Part shown: positions 15,366 to 24,344 of the stretch, piece after piece
Numbering within the stretch: the stretch's first letter is position 1
Layout: each line of letters opens with the position of its first letter
Source of the DNA: a bacterium D16-36
GTDB lineage: Bacteria; Bacillota; Clostridia; Lachnospirales; Lachnospiraceae
Length of the DNA: 47,917 bases
Direction of reading: 5' to 3'
Assembly: GCA_003611745.1 (NCBI GenBank)
Contig: RAYF01000048.1
Span: 1 to 47,917, forward strand
Notes under the pieces: model-generated
Database searches by the model: none
The model's input: the letters and a program-made list of their open reading frames with translations, nothing else
Told to the model about the DNA's origin: nothing
Program-made: the position numbers and the translations under genes

Positions 15366-17038
15366 ATGGAAAATTTACAAAGTGAAAAGAATTTGCAGTT
15401 AGACAACCAGATGGATATCGGCGGGCATGCCCGTTTTGAACTGAATCAGGGTTATATGGTAGGAGACCAGTTAATAGCAGACTTTTGCCCTGAAATCACA
15501 GCTGTAGAAGAAAATTATGCTGTCGATGGAAGTAGATCTGTTTTATATGAGGTGACTGTAACTGATAAGTCAGGCAAAAAAGGGGAACCGCGGCTGGTGT
15601 CCGATATTACACGGTTAGATTGGTTCAGGGATTTTGGTATATGTGACATCTATATGGGAAAGAGGGATAAAAAAATTTTGGCATATAAGTTGCAGCAGGA
15701 AGCTCTAGCCTGCAAAAACCGCCGGAAAAAATTTTATATTTCCCCAGGGTTCCATATGGTTGAAAGGATGCCGGTTGTTGCCATGGGAAACCGCATTATT
15801 TCACTTAGTAGTATGAGCGGTGACATTACAATGATTTCAGCTTCTAAATTAGAGATGAAAACTGGGGGGATTAGCGGTTTGCAGATGGCCAAAAGCTGTA
15901 TAAACTTTATGCCCGGAGTAACAGTCCTTTTATTCTATGCGGCTTTGTTAGGCGCTATAAAGCCATTGCTAAACTTTTTGGGGTAATTACGGATTTTATT
16001 ATTGCTGTGGTTGCCCCATCAGGGCATTTAAAAAGTACTTTGACGCGCCTTTATGCCCTTTGGTTGGTTCAAAGAGAAGCGCAGGAAATATCATTCTCCG
16101 ATACAATAAGGAACGATAGGCTTCAGGGTAAGATTGAAGAATGTGCAGCGCAGAACTTTTTAATAGACGATTATCATACGGCACCAAAAGTGTATACACA
16201 AAATAAGTACCGTGACCGTCTGGATCAGGCCACCCGTATAGTATCTGGGTCAAGAAATTCAGCTAATATATTTGTAACATCGGAATCATTCAAAGACAGC
16301 AGTATATTTAGTACTGCGGATCGGATGTTACAGATTCATATCAGGCGTATGACAGATAAAGAGTTATCTGAGTATAAGAGTAGATTGTCAGAAATACCAG
16401 ATTATGCAATGCCTATGATAGCTGTAGATTTTTTGCAGAAACTGCTCAATAGTTTTGATGAGGTGAAGAAAGATGTTGAAGATTATTTGTGTAAATTCAA
16501 ACAACCCATATGGTGCAAAGGAAGTACACGCATAGGGAACCAATGCAGGGTGCTTTTATTGGTGGAATACCTGTTTCGCAAGTATGTGTGCCGTATGGAT
16601 GCCTGTATTTCGGCTAACAATGAACTGACCAAAGCTTTGCAACAGCAGGGGGAGCTCCAGTTAAAATGTTTGGACTTACTGCGCCAGAAAGATGAGGAGT
16701 GTAATATCCTGTTAGTTTTAGATGAAATTATTAAAGAAGGCACAAAATCCACGGATATCAAAATTTCTTTGGCAAGATCACAATATAGTGACCAGACAGG
16801 TGACCATGCATTTTTGGATGGTAATTATTTTTATATTACCGGGAATGCTTTGCAGACCTGTCTGATGAACCACATTGGACATCCTGTCTCATTGCGTAAG
16901 GTTTCTGATGAATTGCATGATGCTGGCGTTTTGGTTGAGGATATTGATAAAAGGTCCAAGAAGTTTATGAGCCGCAGGCATTATGTTATTGCAGTTGATG
17001 CTTTGGACAGGTATTGCGAAGTGCTTCGCAGGCATTAG
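15366..17038 (+). pseudogene. Mobile-element ATPase gene split by a frameshift
   Basis: Two adjacent reading frames together make one protein of about 557 aa. Part 1 runs from the ATG at 15366 (after AAAGGTGG) to TAA at 15984-15986 and includes KKFYISPGFHMVERMPVVAM. Part 2 continues in the -1 frame from about 15971 (KLFGVITDFIIAVVAPSGHL, KSTLTRLYALWLV) to 17038. The second part carries a Walker A-like APSGHLKST, a Walker B-like FLIDDYH and NIFVTSESF. The layout resembles DUF927-type helicase/ATPases of integrative elements. The break falls at a run of five T; one missing T would restore the frame (LLNFFGVITDF). A sequence error is possible. If real, the protein is truncated before its ATPase domain. 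Confidence 0.7.
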
Positions 17039-17108
17039 ATTTAATCATTTTTGAATAATGTATGTTGGCAAAATATACATTACTATCTGAAAATAGGAGG
17101 ATAATAAC

Positions 17109-17318
17109 ATGGCAAGAAAAAACTTGGAAATTCCGGTATGGCGGAAGTATACACTTTCTATTGAGGAGGCAGCACAATATTTTCATATTGGAGAAAAACG
17201 TCTCCGTCAGATAATAAAGGATAACCCAGTGGCGGATTATCTCTTGTGGAACGGTACACATGTGTTGATTAAACGGAAATTGTTTGAGCAATACATTGAT
17301 ATTGTTGAGGCAGTCTGA
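17109..17318 (+). CDS. xis: Tn916-type excisionase
   Basis: Encodes 69 aa with AGGAGG upstream (positions 17096-17101). It fits the small winged-helix excisionase family of Tn916-like elements: IPVWRKYTLSIEEAAQYFHI, GEKRLRQIIKDN, then LLWNGTHVLIKRKLFEQYID. Xis binds element ends and directs the integrase towards excision. The integrase gene follows 220 bases downstream, the standard xis-int order. Because that integrase is truncated, excision by this pair alone is unlikely. Confidence 0.9.
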   Translation: MARKNLEIPVWRKYTLSIEEAAQYFHIGEKRLRQIIKDNPVADYLLWNGTHVLIKRKLFEQYIDIVEAV

Positions 17319-17471
17319 AGTACTTATTGAAAGGGGTATAGAAGGCATATTTTGATATTTGTAGCACAGCAAATTAAGGTTTAAGGCTGGATGGAATTGG
17401 TACTTGGGCTGCTTCATAATTGCTGTGGGATTGCTTCTATTGTATTACTGCCATATGGCAGTAGAAAATCA

Positions 17472-17510
17472 GGCTTTGATATGGTATAATAAACAGGCTA
17501 TATCAAAGCC
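17472..17510 (+). promoter_or_regulatory. 11-bp perfect inverted repeat between xis and int
   Basis: GGCTTTGATAT (17472-17482) and ATATCAAAGCC (17500-17510) form a perfect stem with a 17-nt loop that contains GGTATAATAA, a good -10-like sequence. It ends about 30 bases before the integrase start. It could be a protein-binding site, a promoter with an operator, or a terminator/attenuator for int. Confidence 0.6.
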
Positions 17511-17541
17511 CTTTCTGGTAGTAGGAAAGGAGCAAAAAATT

Positions 17542-18453
17542 ATGGCGGAAAAAAGAAAAGACAATAAAGGGAGATTATTGCATCAGGGTGAAAGCCAGCG
17601 CAAGGATGAGAGATATTGTTATCAGTATATAGATAACTTTGGACAGCGTAGGAGTGTTTACTCATGGAGGTTAGACCGGAATGACAGAATCATGCCTGAC
17701 AGGAAGAAAGAACCATCGCTCCGGGAGAAAGAGCGGCAGGTTCAGGCGGATTTGTTCAATCAGATTGTTCCGGCAGGAGCCGGGTTGAAAGTGATTGACC
17801 TTGTGGAACGGTATACATCATTGAAAATAGGAGTACGTGAATCCACAAAAGCCAATTATCGCACAGTGATAAATCTGTTAAAAAAGGACTCTTTTGGACA
17901 GAAGCGGATTGATAAAGTGAAGTTATCTGATGCCAAGAAATGGCTGGCTGACCTTCAAACTAAAGAAGGTCGGGGATTTAGTACAATCCGTACTATCAGA
18001 GGTGTACTAAAGCCTGCGTTTCAGCTTGCAATGGACGATGATTTGATACGGAAGAATCCATTTTCTTTTGAACTAATGACAGTAGTTTACAATGACAGCA
18101 TTACAAGAGAGGCCCTGAGCAGGGAGGATGAAAGAAAATTTTTGGATTTTGTCCAACAGGATAAACATTTCTCAAGGTATTACGAAGGGATTTATATTCT
18201 GTTTAACACAGGACTCCGCATATCGGAATTTGTGGGGTTGACAAGGACAGATATTGATTTTAAGAATATGAAAATCAAAGTGGATCATCAGCTGCAGCGG
18301 TACAAAAATGAGTATCACATTTTGGAACCAAAAACAAAAAGCGGCGTCAGGGAAGTGCCAATGACCGATGCGGTAGCAGAATGTTTTCGTAAGATATTGC
18401 AGCAGAGGAAATGCACAGGGTCTGTAAAGAGGCATAATAAGCCATTGAGGTAA
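17542..18453 (+). CDS. int: Tn916-type tyrosine integrase, C-terminally truncated
   Basis: Encodes 303 aa from the ATG at 17542, which follows AAAGGAG. The N-terminal arm-binding domain (about 1-75; GRLLHQGESQRKDERYCYQY), the SAM-like core-binding domain (about 85-190) and the start of the catalytic domain (ILFNTGLRISEFVGLTRTDI, with the first catalytic Arg) are present. The frame ends soon after EVPMTDAVAECFRKI, in a short unrelated tail. Full-length relatives are about 400 aa, so HxxR, the second His and the Tyr nucleophile are missing. Recombinase activity is therefore not expected. This is the right-hand end of the mobile element, and the truncation point may mark a deletion or a later insertion. 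Confidence 0.85.
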   Translation: MAEKRKDNKGRLLHQGESQRKDERYCYQYIDNFGQRRSVYSWRLDRNDRIMPDRKKEPSLREKERQVQADLFNQIVPAGAGLKVIDLVERYTSLKIGVRESTKANYRTVINLLKKDSFGQKRIDKVKLSDAKKWLADLQTKEGRGFSTIRTIRGVLKPAFQLAMDDDLIRKNPFSFELMTVVYNDSITREALSREDERKFLDFVQQDKHFSRYYEGIYILFNTGLRISEFVGLTRTDIDFKNMKIKVDHQLQRYKNEYHILEPKTKSGVREVPMTDAVAECFRKILQQRKCTGSVKRHNKPLR

Positions 18454-18603
18454 AGGATATGTATTTACTTCACTTTTTACCTCATTTGCCTGCAAAGATA
18501 TGCATAAAAGAGCGAGAATATGCGGGAAACGAGGTAGAACTTTAGAGGCACAGAAGTTAGTGAATATAGGTATATACAAGGTTATGAAAGGATTTGCAAA
18601 GAT
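18454..18603. other. Junction region after the truncated integrase
   Basis: No gene is seen here. A 12-bp direct repeat, TGCAAAGATATG, occurs at 18491-18502 and again at 18595-18606, the second copy overlapping the start of the phosphatase gene. The segment probably contains the boundary between mobile element and chromosome. Confidence 0.45.
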
Positions 18604-19068
18604 ATGGTAAAAATACTTTTCATCTGCCACGGCAATATCTGCCGTTCCCCTATGGCAGAATATGTTATGAAGGATTTAGTGAAAAAAAGCGGTTATGAGG
18701 ATGAGTTTTTTATCCAATCCGCCGCCACTAGCACGGAAGAAATTGGAAACCACATCCATTATGGGACACGCACTAAGATGCGGGAGATGGGGATTGCTAC
18801 GGACAACCGGGTAGCGGTTCAGATGAAAAGAAGTGATTATGATAAATATGATTACATTATAGGGATGGACCGTTGGAATTACAAAAACATCTTGCACATC
18901 ATTGGTCAGGATAAGGAAGGGAAGGTATGCCTTTTGCTAGAATTTGCAGGGAGTTCCAGAGATATAGCGGATCCTTGGTATACTGGAAATTTTGACCAGA
19001 CATATGAGGATATTCTGGAGGGATGTGAGGCGCTGCTGCATCAAATAATATTAGAAGGGAAATTGTAG
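18604..19068 (+). CDS. Low-molecular-weight protein-tyrosine-phosphatase
   Basis: Encodes 154 aa. The phosphate-binding loop CHGNICRS (residues 8-15; Cys8 nucleophile, Arg14) and the general acid D123 in DPWYTGNF are intact, and the length matches this family. These enzymes remove phosphate from tyrosine residues, in Firmicutes often of kinases for polysaccharide synthesis or stress. AAAGGA lies 11 bases upstream of the ATG. galK begins 60 bases downstream on the same strand, so both may share a transcript. Confidence 0.93.
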   Translation: MVKILFICHGNICRSPMAEYVMKDLVKKSGYEDEFFIQSAATSTEEIGNHIHYGTRTKMREMGIATDNRVAVQMKRSDYDKYDYIIGMDRWNYKNILHIIGQDKEGKVCLLLEFAGSSRDIADPWYTGNFDQTYEDILEGCEALLHQIILEGKL

Positions 19069-19127
19069 ATGCTGGGGGCAGTTTTTTAGAAGCATTGCAT
19101 GCACAAACACAAAAGCGAGGTTAAGAG

Positions 19128-20297
19128 ATGGACATAAAAAATAATATTTTAAAGAAATTTGCAAAAATATATGGCAATGCAGAGGGGGCGCGTGTCTTTT
19201 TTGCTCCGGGGCGAGTCAATTTAATTGGCGAGCATACAGATTATAATGGCGGGCACGTATTTCCATGCGCGCTGACGCTAGGGACATATGCTGCCGTCAG
19301 AAAGAGGGAAGATAGGAAACTTAGATTTTATTCTATGAATTTTTCAAAGCTTGGTGTAATAGAATCTTCATTGGATAATTTAAAACCGGATAAGGATGCA
19401 GGCTGGACAAATTATCCTAAGGGGATGATGTGGGCATTTGGGGAGAAAGGATATAAGATCGATTGTGGGCTTGATATTGTTGTCAAAGGCAACATTCCGC
19501 ATGGCTCTGGTCTTTCTTCTTCTGCTTCTGTCGAAATTGTAACGGGATATTTGTTAAAGGTGTTGTTTGGATTTGAGATATCTAATCAGGAATTGGCGTT
19601 GATTGGGCAGTATTCGGAGAATAAATTTAATGGTGTAAATTGTGGGATTATGGATCAGTTTGCCATTGCTATGGGAAGAAAGGACTGCGCAATATTTCTG
19701 GATACAGCAGATTTATCTTATGAATATGCGCAGGTTAACCTGCAGGGGATGAAGCTTGTGATTTCCTGCAGCAATAAAAGAAGAGGGCTGGGAGACTCAA
19801 AATATAATGAGCGGCGTGAGGAATGCGAAACAGCGTTGACGGAGATTCAGGCAGGAATGGGGATTAATACGCTTGGGGATTTGGATGAACAGCTTTTTGA
19901 GCAGATCAAGATGGCGATTAAGGACGAAGACCGCAGGAAAAGGGCAAGGCATGCTGTGTATGAGAACCGACGTACGATAAGGGCAGTTCAGGCGCTGAAG
20001 GATAATGATATAGCACTTTTTGGGAAGTTGATGAATGAATCGCATATCTCGCTTCGGGATGATTATGAGGTGACAGGCGAGGAATTAGATACATTAGTGG
20101 AGGAGGCATGGAAGATTGACGGCGTAATTGGTTCGCGTATGACAGGTGCAGGATTTGGCGGCTGTACTGTCAGCCTTGTGAAAGATGAGGCGGTGGAGAA
20201 ATTTATGGAAAAAGTCGGGGCGGCCTACAAAGAACGCATTGGTTATGCTGCAGATTTCTATTCTGTAGAAATTGGTTCCGGCCCATGTGAGCTTTAG
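19128..20297 (+). CDS. galK: Galactokinase
   Basis: Encodes 389 aa of the GHMP kinase family, at the usual GalK length. All signature regions are present: PGRVNLIGEHTDYNGG near the N terminus (galactokinase signature), IPHGSGLSSSASVE (ATP-binding GHMP motif) and GAGFGGCTVSLV near the C terminus. It phosphorylates alpha-D-galactose to galactose 1-phosphate in the cytosol, the first step of the Leloir pathway. The ribosome site GAGGTTAAGAG lies just upstream of the ATG. A GH42 beta-galactosidase gene lies convergently next to it and would supply galactose. galT and galE are not in the window. Confidence 0.96.
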   Translation: MDIKNNILKKFAKIYGNAEGARVFFAPGRVNLIGEHTDYNGGHVFPCALTLGTYAAVRKREDRKLRFYSMNFSKLGVIESSLDNLKPDKDAGWTNYPKGMMWAFGEKGYKIDCGLDIVVKGNIPHGSGLSSSASVEIVTGYLLKVLFGFEISNQELALIGQYSENKFNGVNCGIMDQFAIAMGRKDCAIFLDTADLSYEYAQVNLQGMKLVISCSNKRRGLGDSKYNERREECETALTEIQAGMGINTLGDLDEQLFEQIKMAIKDEDRRKRARHAVYENRRTIRAVQALKDNDIALFGKLMNESHISLRDDYEVTGEELDTLVEEAWKIDGVIGSRMTGAGFGGCTVSLVKDEAVEKFMEKVGAAYKERIGYAADFYSVEIGSGPCEL

Positions 20298-20303
20298 AAT
20301 CTG

Positions 20304-20456
20304 TAGAAAAATAGCCGACGCATCTTGACGTATCTATTCCTCTGATTATGCATGCCAAAAAGCCTCGCCGTGTCTACACGCTGCTTCGGTCGGTGTTAAG
20401 CGGGCATCGCCCGGATGTCCAGCAACGCAGCGGGGTGCAGATCTATGTTTTTTGAC
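20304..20456. repeat. Structured region between convergent galK and GH42 genes
   Basis: This gene-free stretch has a CGGGC/GCCCG hairpin and other short palindromes, and may serve as a bidirectional transcription end. Its first part (CTGTAGAAAAATAGCCGACG then CATCTTG, from 20304) is shared with 44886-44912, where it reads CTGTAGGGAAATAACTGACG then CATCTTG, so it includes a dispersed repeat. Confidence 0.5.
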
Positions 20457-20513
20457 ATACATCCTCGGCAAAATATACTGCACAAGTTGCATCGGTTATT
20501 TTCCTGCAGCTCC

Positions 20514-22553
20514 TTACCGTGAAGTTTTCGGCGTTTCTTCTACTATTTTTAAATCCCATGGCTTTATTTCAAGCTTTTCCCCTGCATTCACCGGGCAGTT
20601 TTCTATTAATTCCAACCCTGCTTTTCCATCATAAACAAACGCGGTTGGCGAAGAAGAATAATTAAAATAATAATGAACCAATCTGCCATAATCATTGTAC
20701 CCGCACTTGTGGATAAGTGGGAAACTGTATGCAGGAATGTGAATATCTGCCAGATGGCAGACTCTTTTAATAATCTCTTTGATGGCGGGCATTGCGGCAA
20801 AGCAGGCAAGGTAGGTTGCGCTTCCGCTGCCGTAACTGTGGTGTGTAACAGCCGCATATTTTCCCCAGAAAGGATGCTCATAAGATGCCCATGTCTCGGC
20901 AGTAGTTGTATGCACCAGTTCTATCCAGCTGCTGACCGGATATGTTTCAGGGACAGGCTGAAAACCATCTTTCTCATGAAAACGGATTGAAACATTTTCC
21001 GGCCGGGTGAATTGGTCGTAGGTGGCGCCAATGCATTCCGTCAAAAGGTGCGGCTGGCCGTCATGGTATATTTTAAGTTCCTCGTCAGAAAACCCGCTGC
21101 GGAAACTAAGGAGGAGATGGCCGCCATTTTGGACATAGCTGTCAATTTTGTGGAGCGTATCTTCGCTTGCAGAATAGAGCGCTGGGACAATCAGGAAAGG
21201 ATATTTTGAAAAATCGTCCTCAACTGAAACCATGTCACATTCAATATTTAATTCATAGCAGGCATCAAAGAACCTGCGTAAAATGTGGTTATAGTCAGCT
21301 TCATCAGGGGCTGCCGTATTAACCGGAAATTCTTCGAATCCCATCAGGCTGGCATTGTCAATCACAATTGCCGCGCTGCATTTTTTCTGCAGGTTTATCA
21401 GATGCTTTTCAATGGAATGTACTTCTGCGCCAAATTCCTTTAATTCCTCATATGCCGCACCCGGTTCGAGGTTGTGGCTTAAAATGCCTTTCCAGTAAGA
21501 TTCAAAAGAATTGTGGATGGAATGCCAATTCCAGTACATTATGCTGTTCGCGCAGGATGCAAGATGGCTGTATGCCTGAAGGCGGAGCTGCCCCGGATAA
21601 GGAAGCCATGGCAGCAGCCCTTGGGACTGGGTTTCCAATACAAGGTAGTTGTCTTTTTTTAGTGCACGGGCAACAGAGCCGCCGAAGGCGATTTCTGCTC
21701 CGGTCAGATGTTCCTGAGATGGGTGGTAGATATCCACGCCGGCAATGTCCATGCATTTTGCGCTGGCAAACTGGTCGACTTCCGGATGGATGCCGAAAGA
21801 GTGGCCCGTCCACGAGAAGTCAAAGTTATGCGTGATAAATTGCCCTGGTTTTGCGTATTCCCTTACAATAGCGGCCTGCCAGTGGTGGAATTCTGTGATG
21901 CAGCCCCGCAGAAAGTGCTTATATGCGGCGGAAAGGCTTCCATTAATTGTGCCGCGCACATCTGGGAAATCTTCCCATTTTCCGATCCGGTTGCTCCAGT
22001 AGTTTAAGCCGAATTCGCGGTTTAAGTCATTGATATTCGGATATTTTTCTTTTAACTGCTGTACAAAGAGCGACTGTGTCTCAGGTGCTGCTGCGCCGGC
22101 TGAGCGGGTCTCATTATCTAACTGGTATCCAATCACATTTGGGCAGTCTTTTACTTCTTCCATCAGGTGGCGGATTATGCGCTCAGCATAACGGCGGAAG
22201 TCCGGGTTGGTAATGTCTATAAGCTGGCGTGCGCCATAAAGGAACTGGCCGTTTTTAGTAACTGACAGGATTGCCGGATATTTTTGGGCAAGCCATGCGG
22301 GAATGGCATAAGTAGGTGTGCCGATAATTACTTTTATGCCATATTCCACTGCGGCATCCAGCATTCTGTGCAGATGGGTAAAATCAAATACCCCATCTTC
22401 CGGTTCCCATGTGCTCCAGGTAGATTCCGCTATGCGGATAACATTCATGCCTGCCTCTTTTAAAAGTTCCATGTCTTTGTCAATGCGGTCGTAAGGCATA
22501 TATTCATCATAGTAGGCCGCGCCAAATAATAAAAAATCCTGTTTCATATTCAT
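20514..22553 (-). CDS. Beta-galactosidase, glycoside hydrolase family 42
   Basis: Encodes 679 aa, the normal GH42 length. The N-terminal barrel starts LLFGAAYYDEYMPYDRI; the acid/base Glu148 lies in GYQLDNETRSAG and the nucleophile Glu307 in YLVLETQSQG. The later part matches the trimerisation (A4-like) and C-terminal beta domains. No signal peptide is present, so it acts in the cytosol on imported beta-galactosides. ATG codons at 22553 and 22547 both follow the AGGAGAAATGAGG stretch; the second is equally likely. It is divergent from the sugar-binding protein gene and convergent with galK, which suggests a galactoside locus. Confidence 0.92.
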   Translation of the reverse strand: MNMKQDFLLFGAAYYDEYMPYDRIDKDMELLKEAGMNVIRIAESTWSTWEPEDGVFDFTHLHRMLDAAVEYGIKVIIGTPTYAIPAWLAQKYPAILSVTKNGQFLYGARQLIDITNPDFRRYAERIIRHLMEEVKDCPNVIGYQLDNETRSAGAAAPETQSLFVQQLKEKYPNINDLNREFGLNYWSNRIGKWEDFPDVRGTINGSLSAAYKHFLRGCITEFHHWQAAIVREYAKPGQFITHNFDFSWTGHSFGIHPEVDQFASAKCMDIAGVDIYHPSQEHLTGAEIAFGGSVARALKKDNYLVLETQSQGLLPWLPYPGQLRLQAYSHLASCANSIMYWNWHSIHNSFESYWKGILSHNLEPGAAYEELKEFGAEVHSIEKHLINLQKKCSAAIVIDNASLMGFEEFPVNTAAPDEADYNHILRRFFDACYELNIECDMVSVEDDFSKYPFLIVPALYSASEDTLHKIDSYVQNGGHLLLSFRSGFSDEELKIYHDGQPHLLTECIGATYDQFTRPENVSIRFHEKDGFQPVPETYPVSSWIELVHTTTAETWASYEHPFWGKYAAVTHHSYGSGSATYLACFAAMPAIKEIIKRVCHLADIHIPAYSFPLIHKCGYNDYGRLVHYYFNYSSSPTAFVYDGKAGLELIENCPVNAGEKLEIKPWDLKIVEETPKTSR

Positions 22554-22750
22554 ACCTCATTTCTCCTCTGGTTTTCCCAATTTTTGAATAATTATGCAAT
22601 TACAGGACAAAGATGGTTGCTATATTAAGAAATTGTAGGAAACCTTTTGCAAAGGGGCTATCAAGAAATAGTATTAATTGCTTGCTGATAAATTTTATTA
22701 CTATGGTAGTTAAATATAGACGAAATTTATGCAAGTAAAAACGTTAATAT

Positions 22751-22783
22751 TTGACCGTTGTAGTAATAATTATGTTATAACAT
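22751..22783 (+). promoter_or_regulatory. Promoter region of the binding-protein gene
   Basis: TTGACC (22751-22756) and TATAAC (22776-22781) are spaced by 19 bases, a weak but plausible promoter. The -10 is covered by a perfect 12-bp palindrome, ATGTTATAACAT (22772-22783), a candidate operator. The gene-free 263 bases here also serve the divergent GH42 gene. Confidence 0.4.
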
Positions 22784-22816
22784 GTAAACAATGCGTTTGT
22801 AAATAGGAGATGTGAG

Positions 22817-24065
22817 ATGAAGAAGAAATTATTAGTACTTGGACTGGCAGGAATTATGGCAGTAGCAGGTTTTACCGGATGCGGTGGCTCAAAAGGCGGT
22901 GATAAAGGCGAGGACGGCAAAAAAGCTGTTGCTTTGACAGTCTGGGGAGCTGAGGAAGATCAGGAATTGCTGCAGGGAATGATTGATAATTTTAAAAAGG
23001 AAAATAAGGATAAGGCAAAATGGAAAATTACCTTGCAGGTTGAGTCTGAGAAGAATGCAAAGGATGATGTCCTGAATGACCTTGATATGGCAGCGGATGT
23101 ATTTGCTTTTGCGGATGATCAGGTAGATGATTTGGTGAGAGCGAAGGCGCTGCAGGAGATTACATTAGATACAGATAAGGTGATTGAGGAGAATGGCGGC
23201 AAAGACAGCCTCGTGATTCAGGCAGCATCTAAGGACGGCAAGCTTTATGGCTATCCGATGACAGCAGACAACGGTTATTTTATGTTCTATAATAAGAAAT
23301 ATTTTTCAGAAAAAGATGTCAAGTCTCTGGATGCAATGCTTAAGATTGCTGCAAAGGCAGAGAAGCAGGTTGCGATAGAAATTGATAATGCATGGTATCT
23401 GTATTCTTTCTTTGCGGGCGCAGGTTTGGGACTGAAGAAGAACGAGGATGGCACAAATACTTGTGATTGGAATTCGACAGAGGGGAAATTTACAGGTGTC
23501 GATGTTGCGCAGGCGGTTTTGGATATTACATCCCACAAAGGATTTGTGAGGATTCCGGATACAGAGTTTGCTGAGAATTTAAAAACGGGTACTGTTATTG
23601 CAGGTGTCAATGGTACATGGCAGGCACAGGCTGCTGAGGAAACATGGGGGGGAGAACTATGGAGCGGCAAAACTTCCGACATTTACCTGTGCGGGCAAGC
23701 AGGTTCAGATGGCAAGTTTTGCGGGATATAAATTAATTGGAATCAATGCATACTCTAAGAATAAGGATTATGCGCTGATGCTTGGAAGATATTTGACGAA
23801 CTATGACAATCAGATGAAGCGGCTTAAAGAGCGGGGGCTTGGACCTTCTAATGTGAAAGCGGCAGAATCTGATTTGGTTAAGACTAATCCTGCGATATGT
23901 GCGCTGAATGATCAGGCACCGTATGCGGCTGCCCAGCGTATCGGTGATAAATACTGGGACCCTGCGCAGACACTGGGCACTATTCTGCTTGACGGCAACT
24001 CGGAGGGAACGGATCTCCAGACATTATTAGATTCGACGGTAGAAGGGATTACTGCAGAAAATTAA
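22817..24065 (+). pseudogene. Sugar ABC-transporter substrate-binding lipoprotein, frameshifted
   Basis: A lipoprotein signal (MKKKLLVLGLAGIMAVAGFT, then GC; lipid-bearing Cys22) begins a MalE-like family 1 binding protein (ALTVWGAEEDQELLQGMIDN, MFYNKKYFSE, IAGVNGTWQAQAAEETW). The frame breaks at a run of seven G at 23646-23652 and would stop at 23731. With six G the frame continues through ENYGAAKLPTFTCAGKQVQM to AYSKNKDYALMLGRYLTNYD and ends at 24065, giving a normal 415 aa. No permease or ATPase gene follows; signalling genes do. The frameshift is either a real, reversible slippage mutation or a sequencing error. The GH42 gene next to it suggests a galactoside or related oligosaccharide ligand; that is inference. 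Confidence 0.85.
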
Positions 24066-24093
24066 CGATAAAAGCCGGAAAAACTATTATCAG

Positions 24094-24172
24094 GGCAACA
24101 GTATTTATTTTTTCAATTCACAGTTAATAAGATGGGCAGTGACTTTGAATTGAAAAATTAGATGCTGTTGCC
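24094..24172. repeat. Long imperfect inverted repeat
   Basis: Arms of about 29 bases (GGCAACAGTATTTATTTTTT then CAATTCA; and the reverse complement ending CTGTTGCC) match at all but about four positions, two of which are G-U compatible, around a spacer of about 20 bases. It lies just after the binding-protein gene, has no T-run, and could be an RNA structure or a small MITE-like insertion. Confidence 0.65.
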
Positions 24173-24344
24173 TTGTTCCATATATTTATATGGTTGTTTC
24201 GGAGGCAGTTATATGATATTATATAATATAATGATGTTTGGTCCAGAAGGTATTTAAAGTGTGTTATCCTGAATTGTGTCTGGAAAATGCTTTTTGGCGC
24301 CTGTCATTCTAAGGATTTGCCGTACAATGAAATAGAGGGAGCCT

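Noticed and set aside
20514-22553. Several long frames inside the GH42 and other large genes on the opposite strand
   Set aside because: They lack ribosome binding sites and family motifs, while the overlapping genes have intact catalytic residues.
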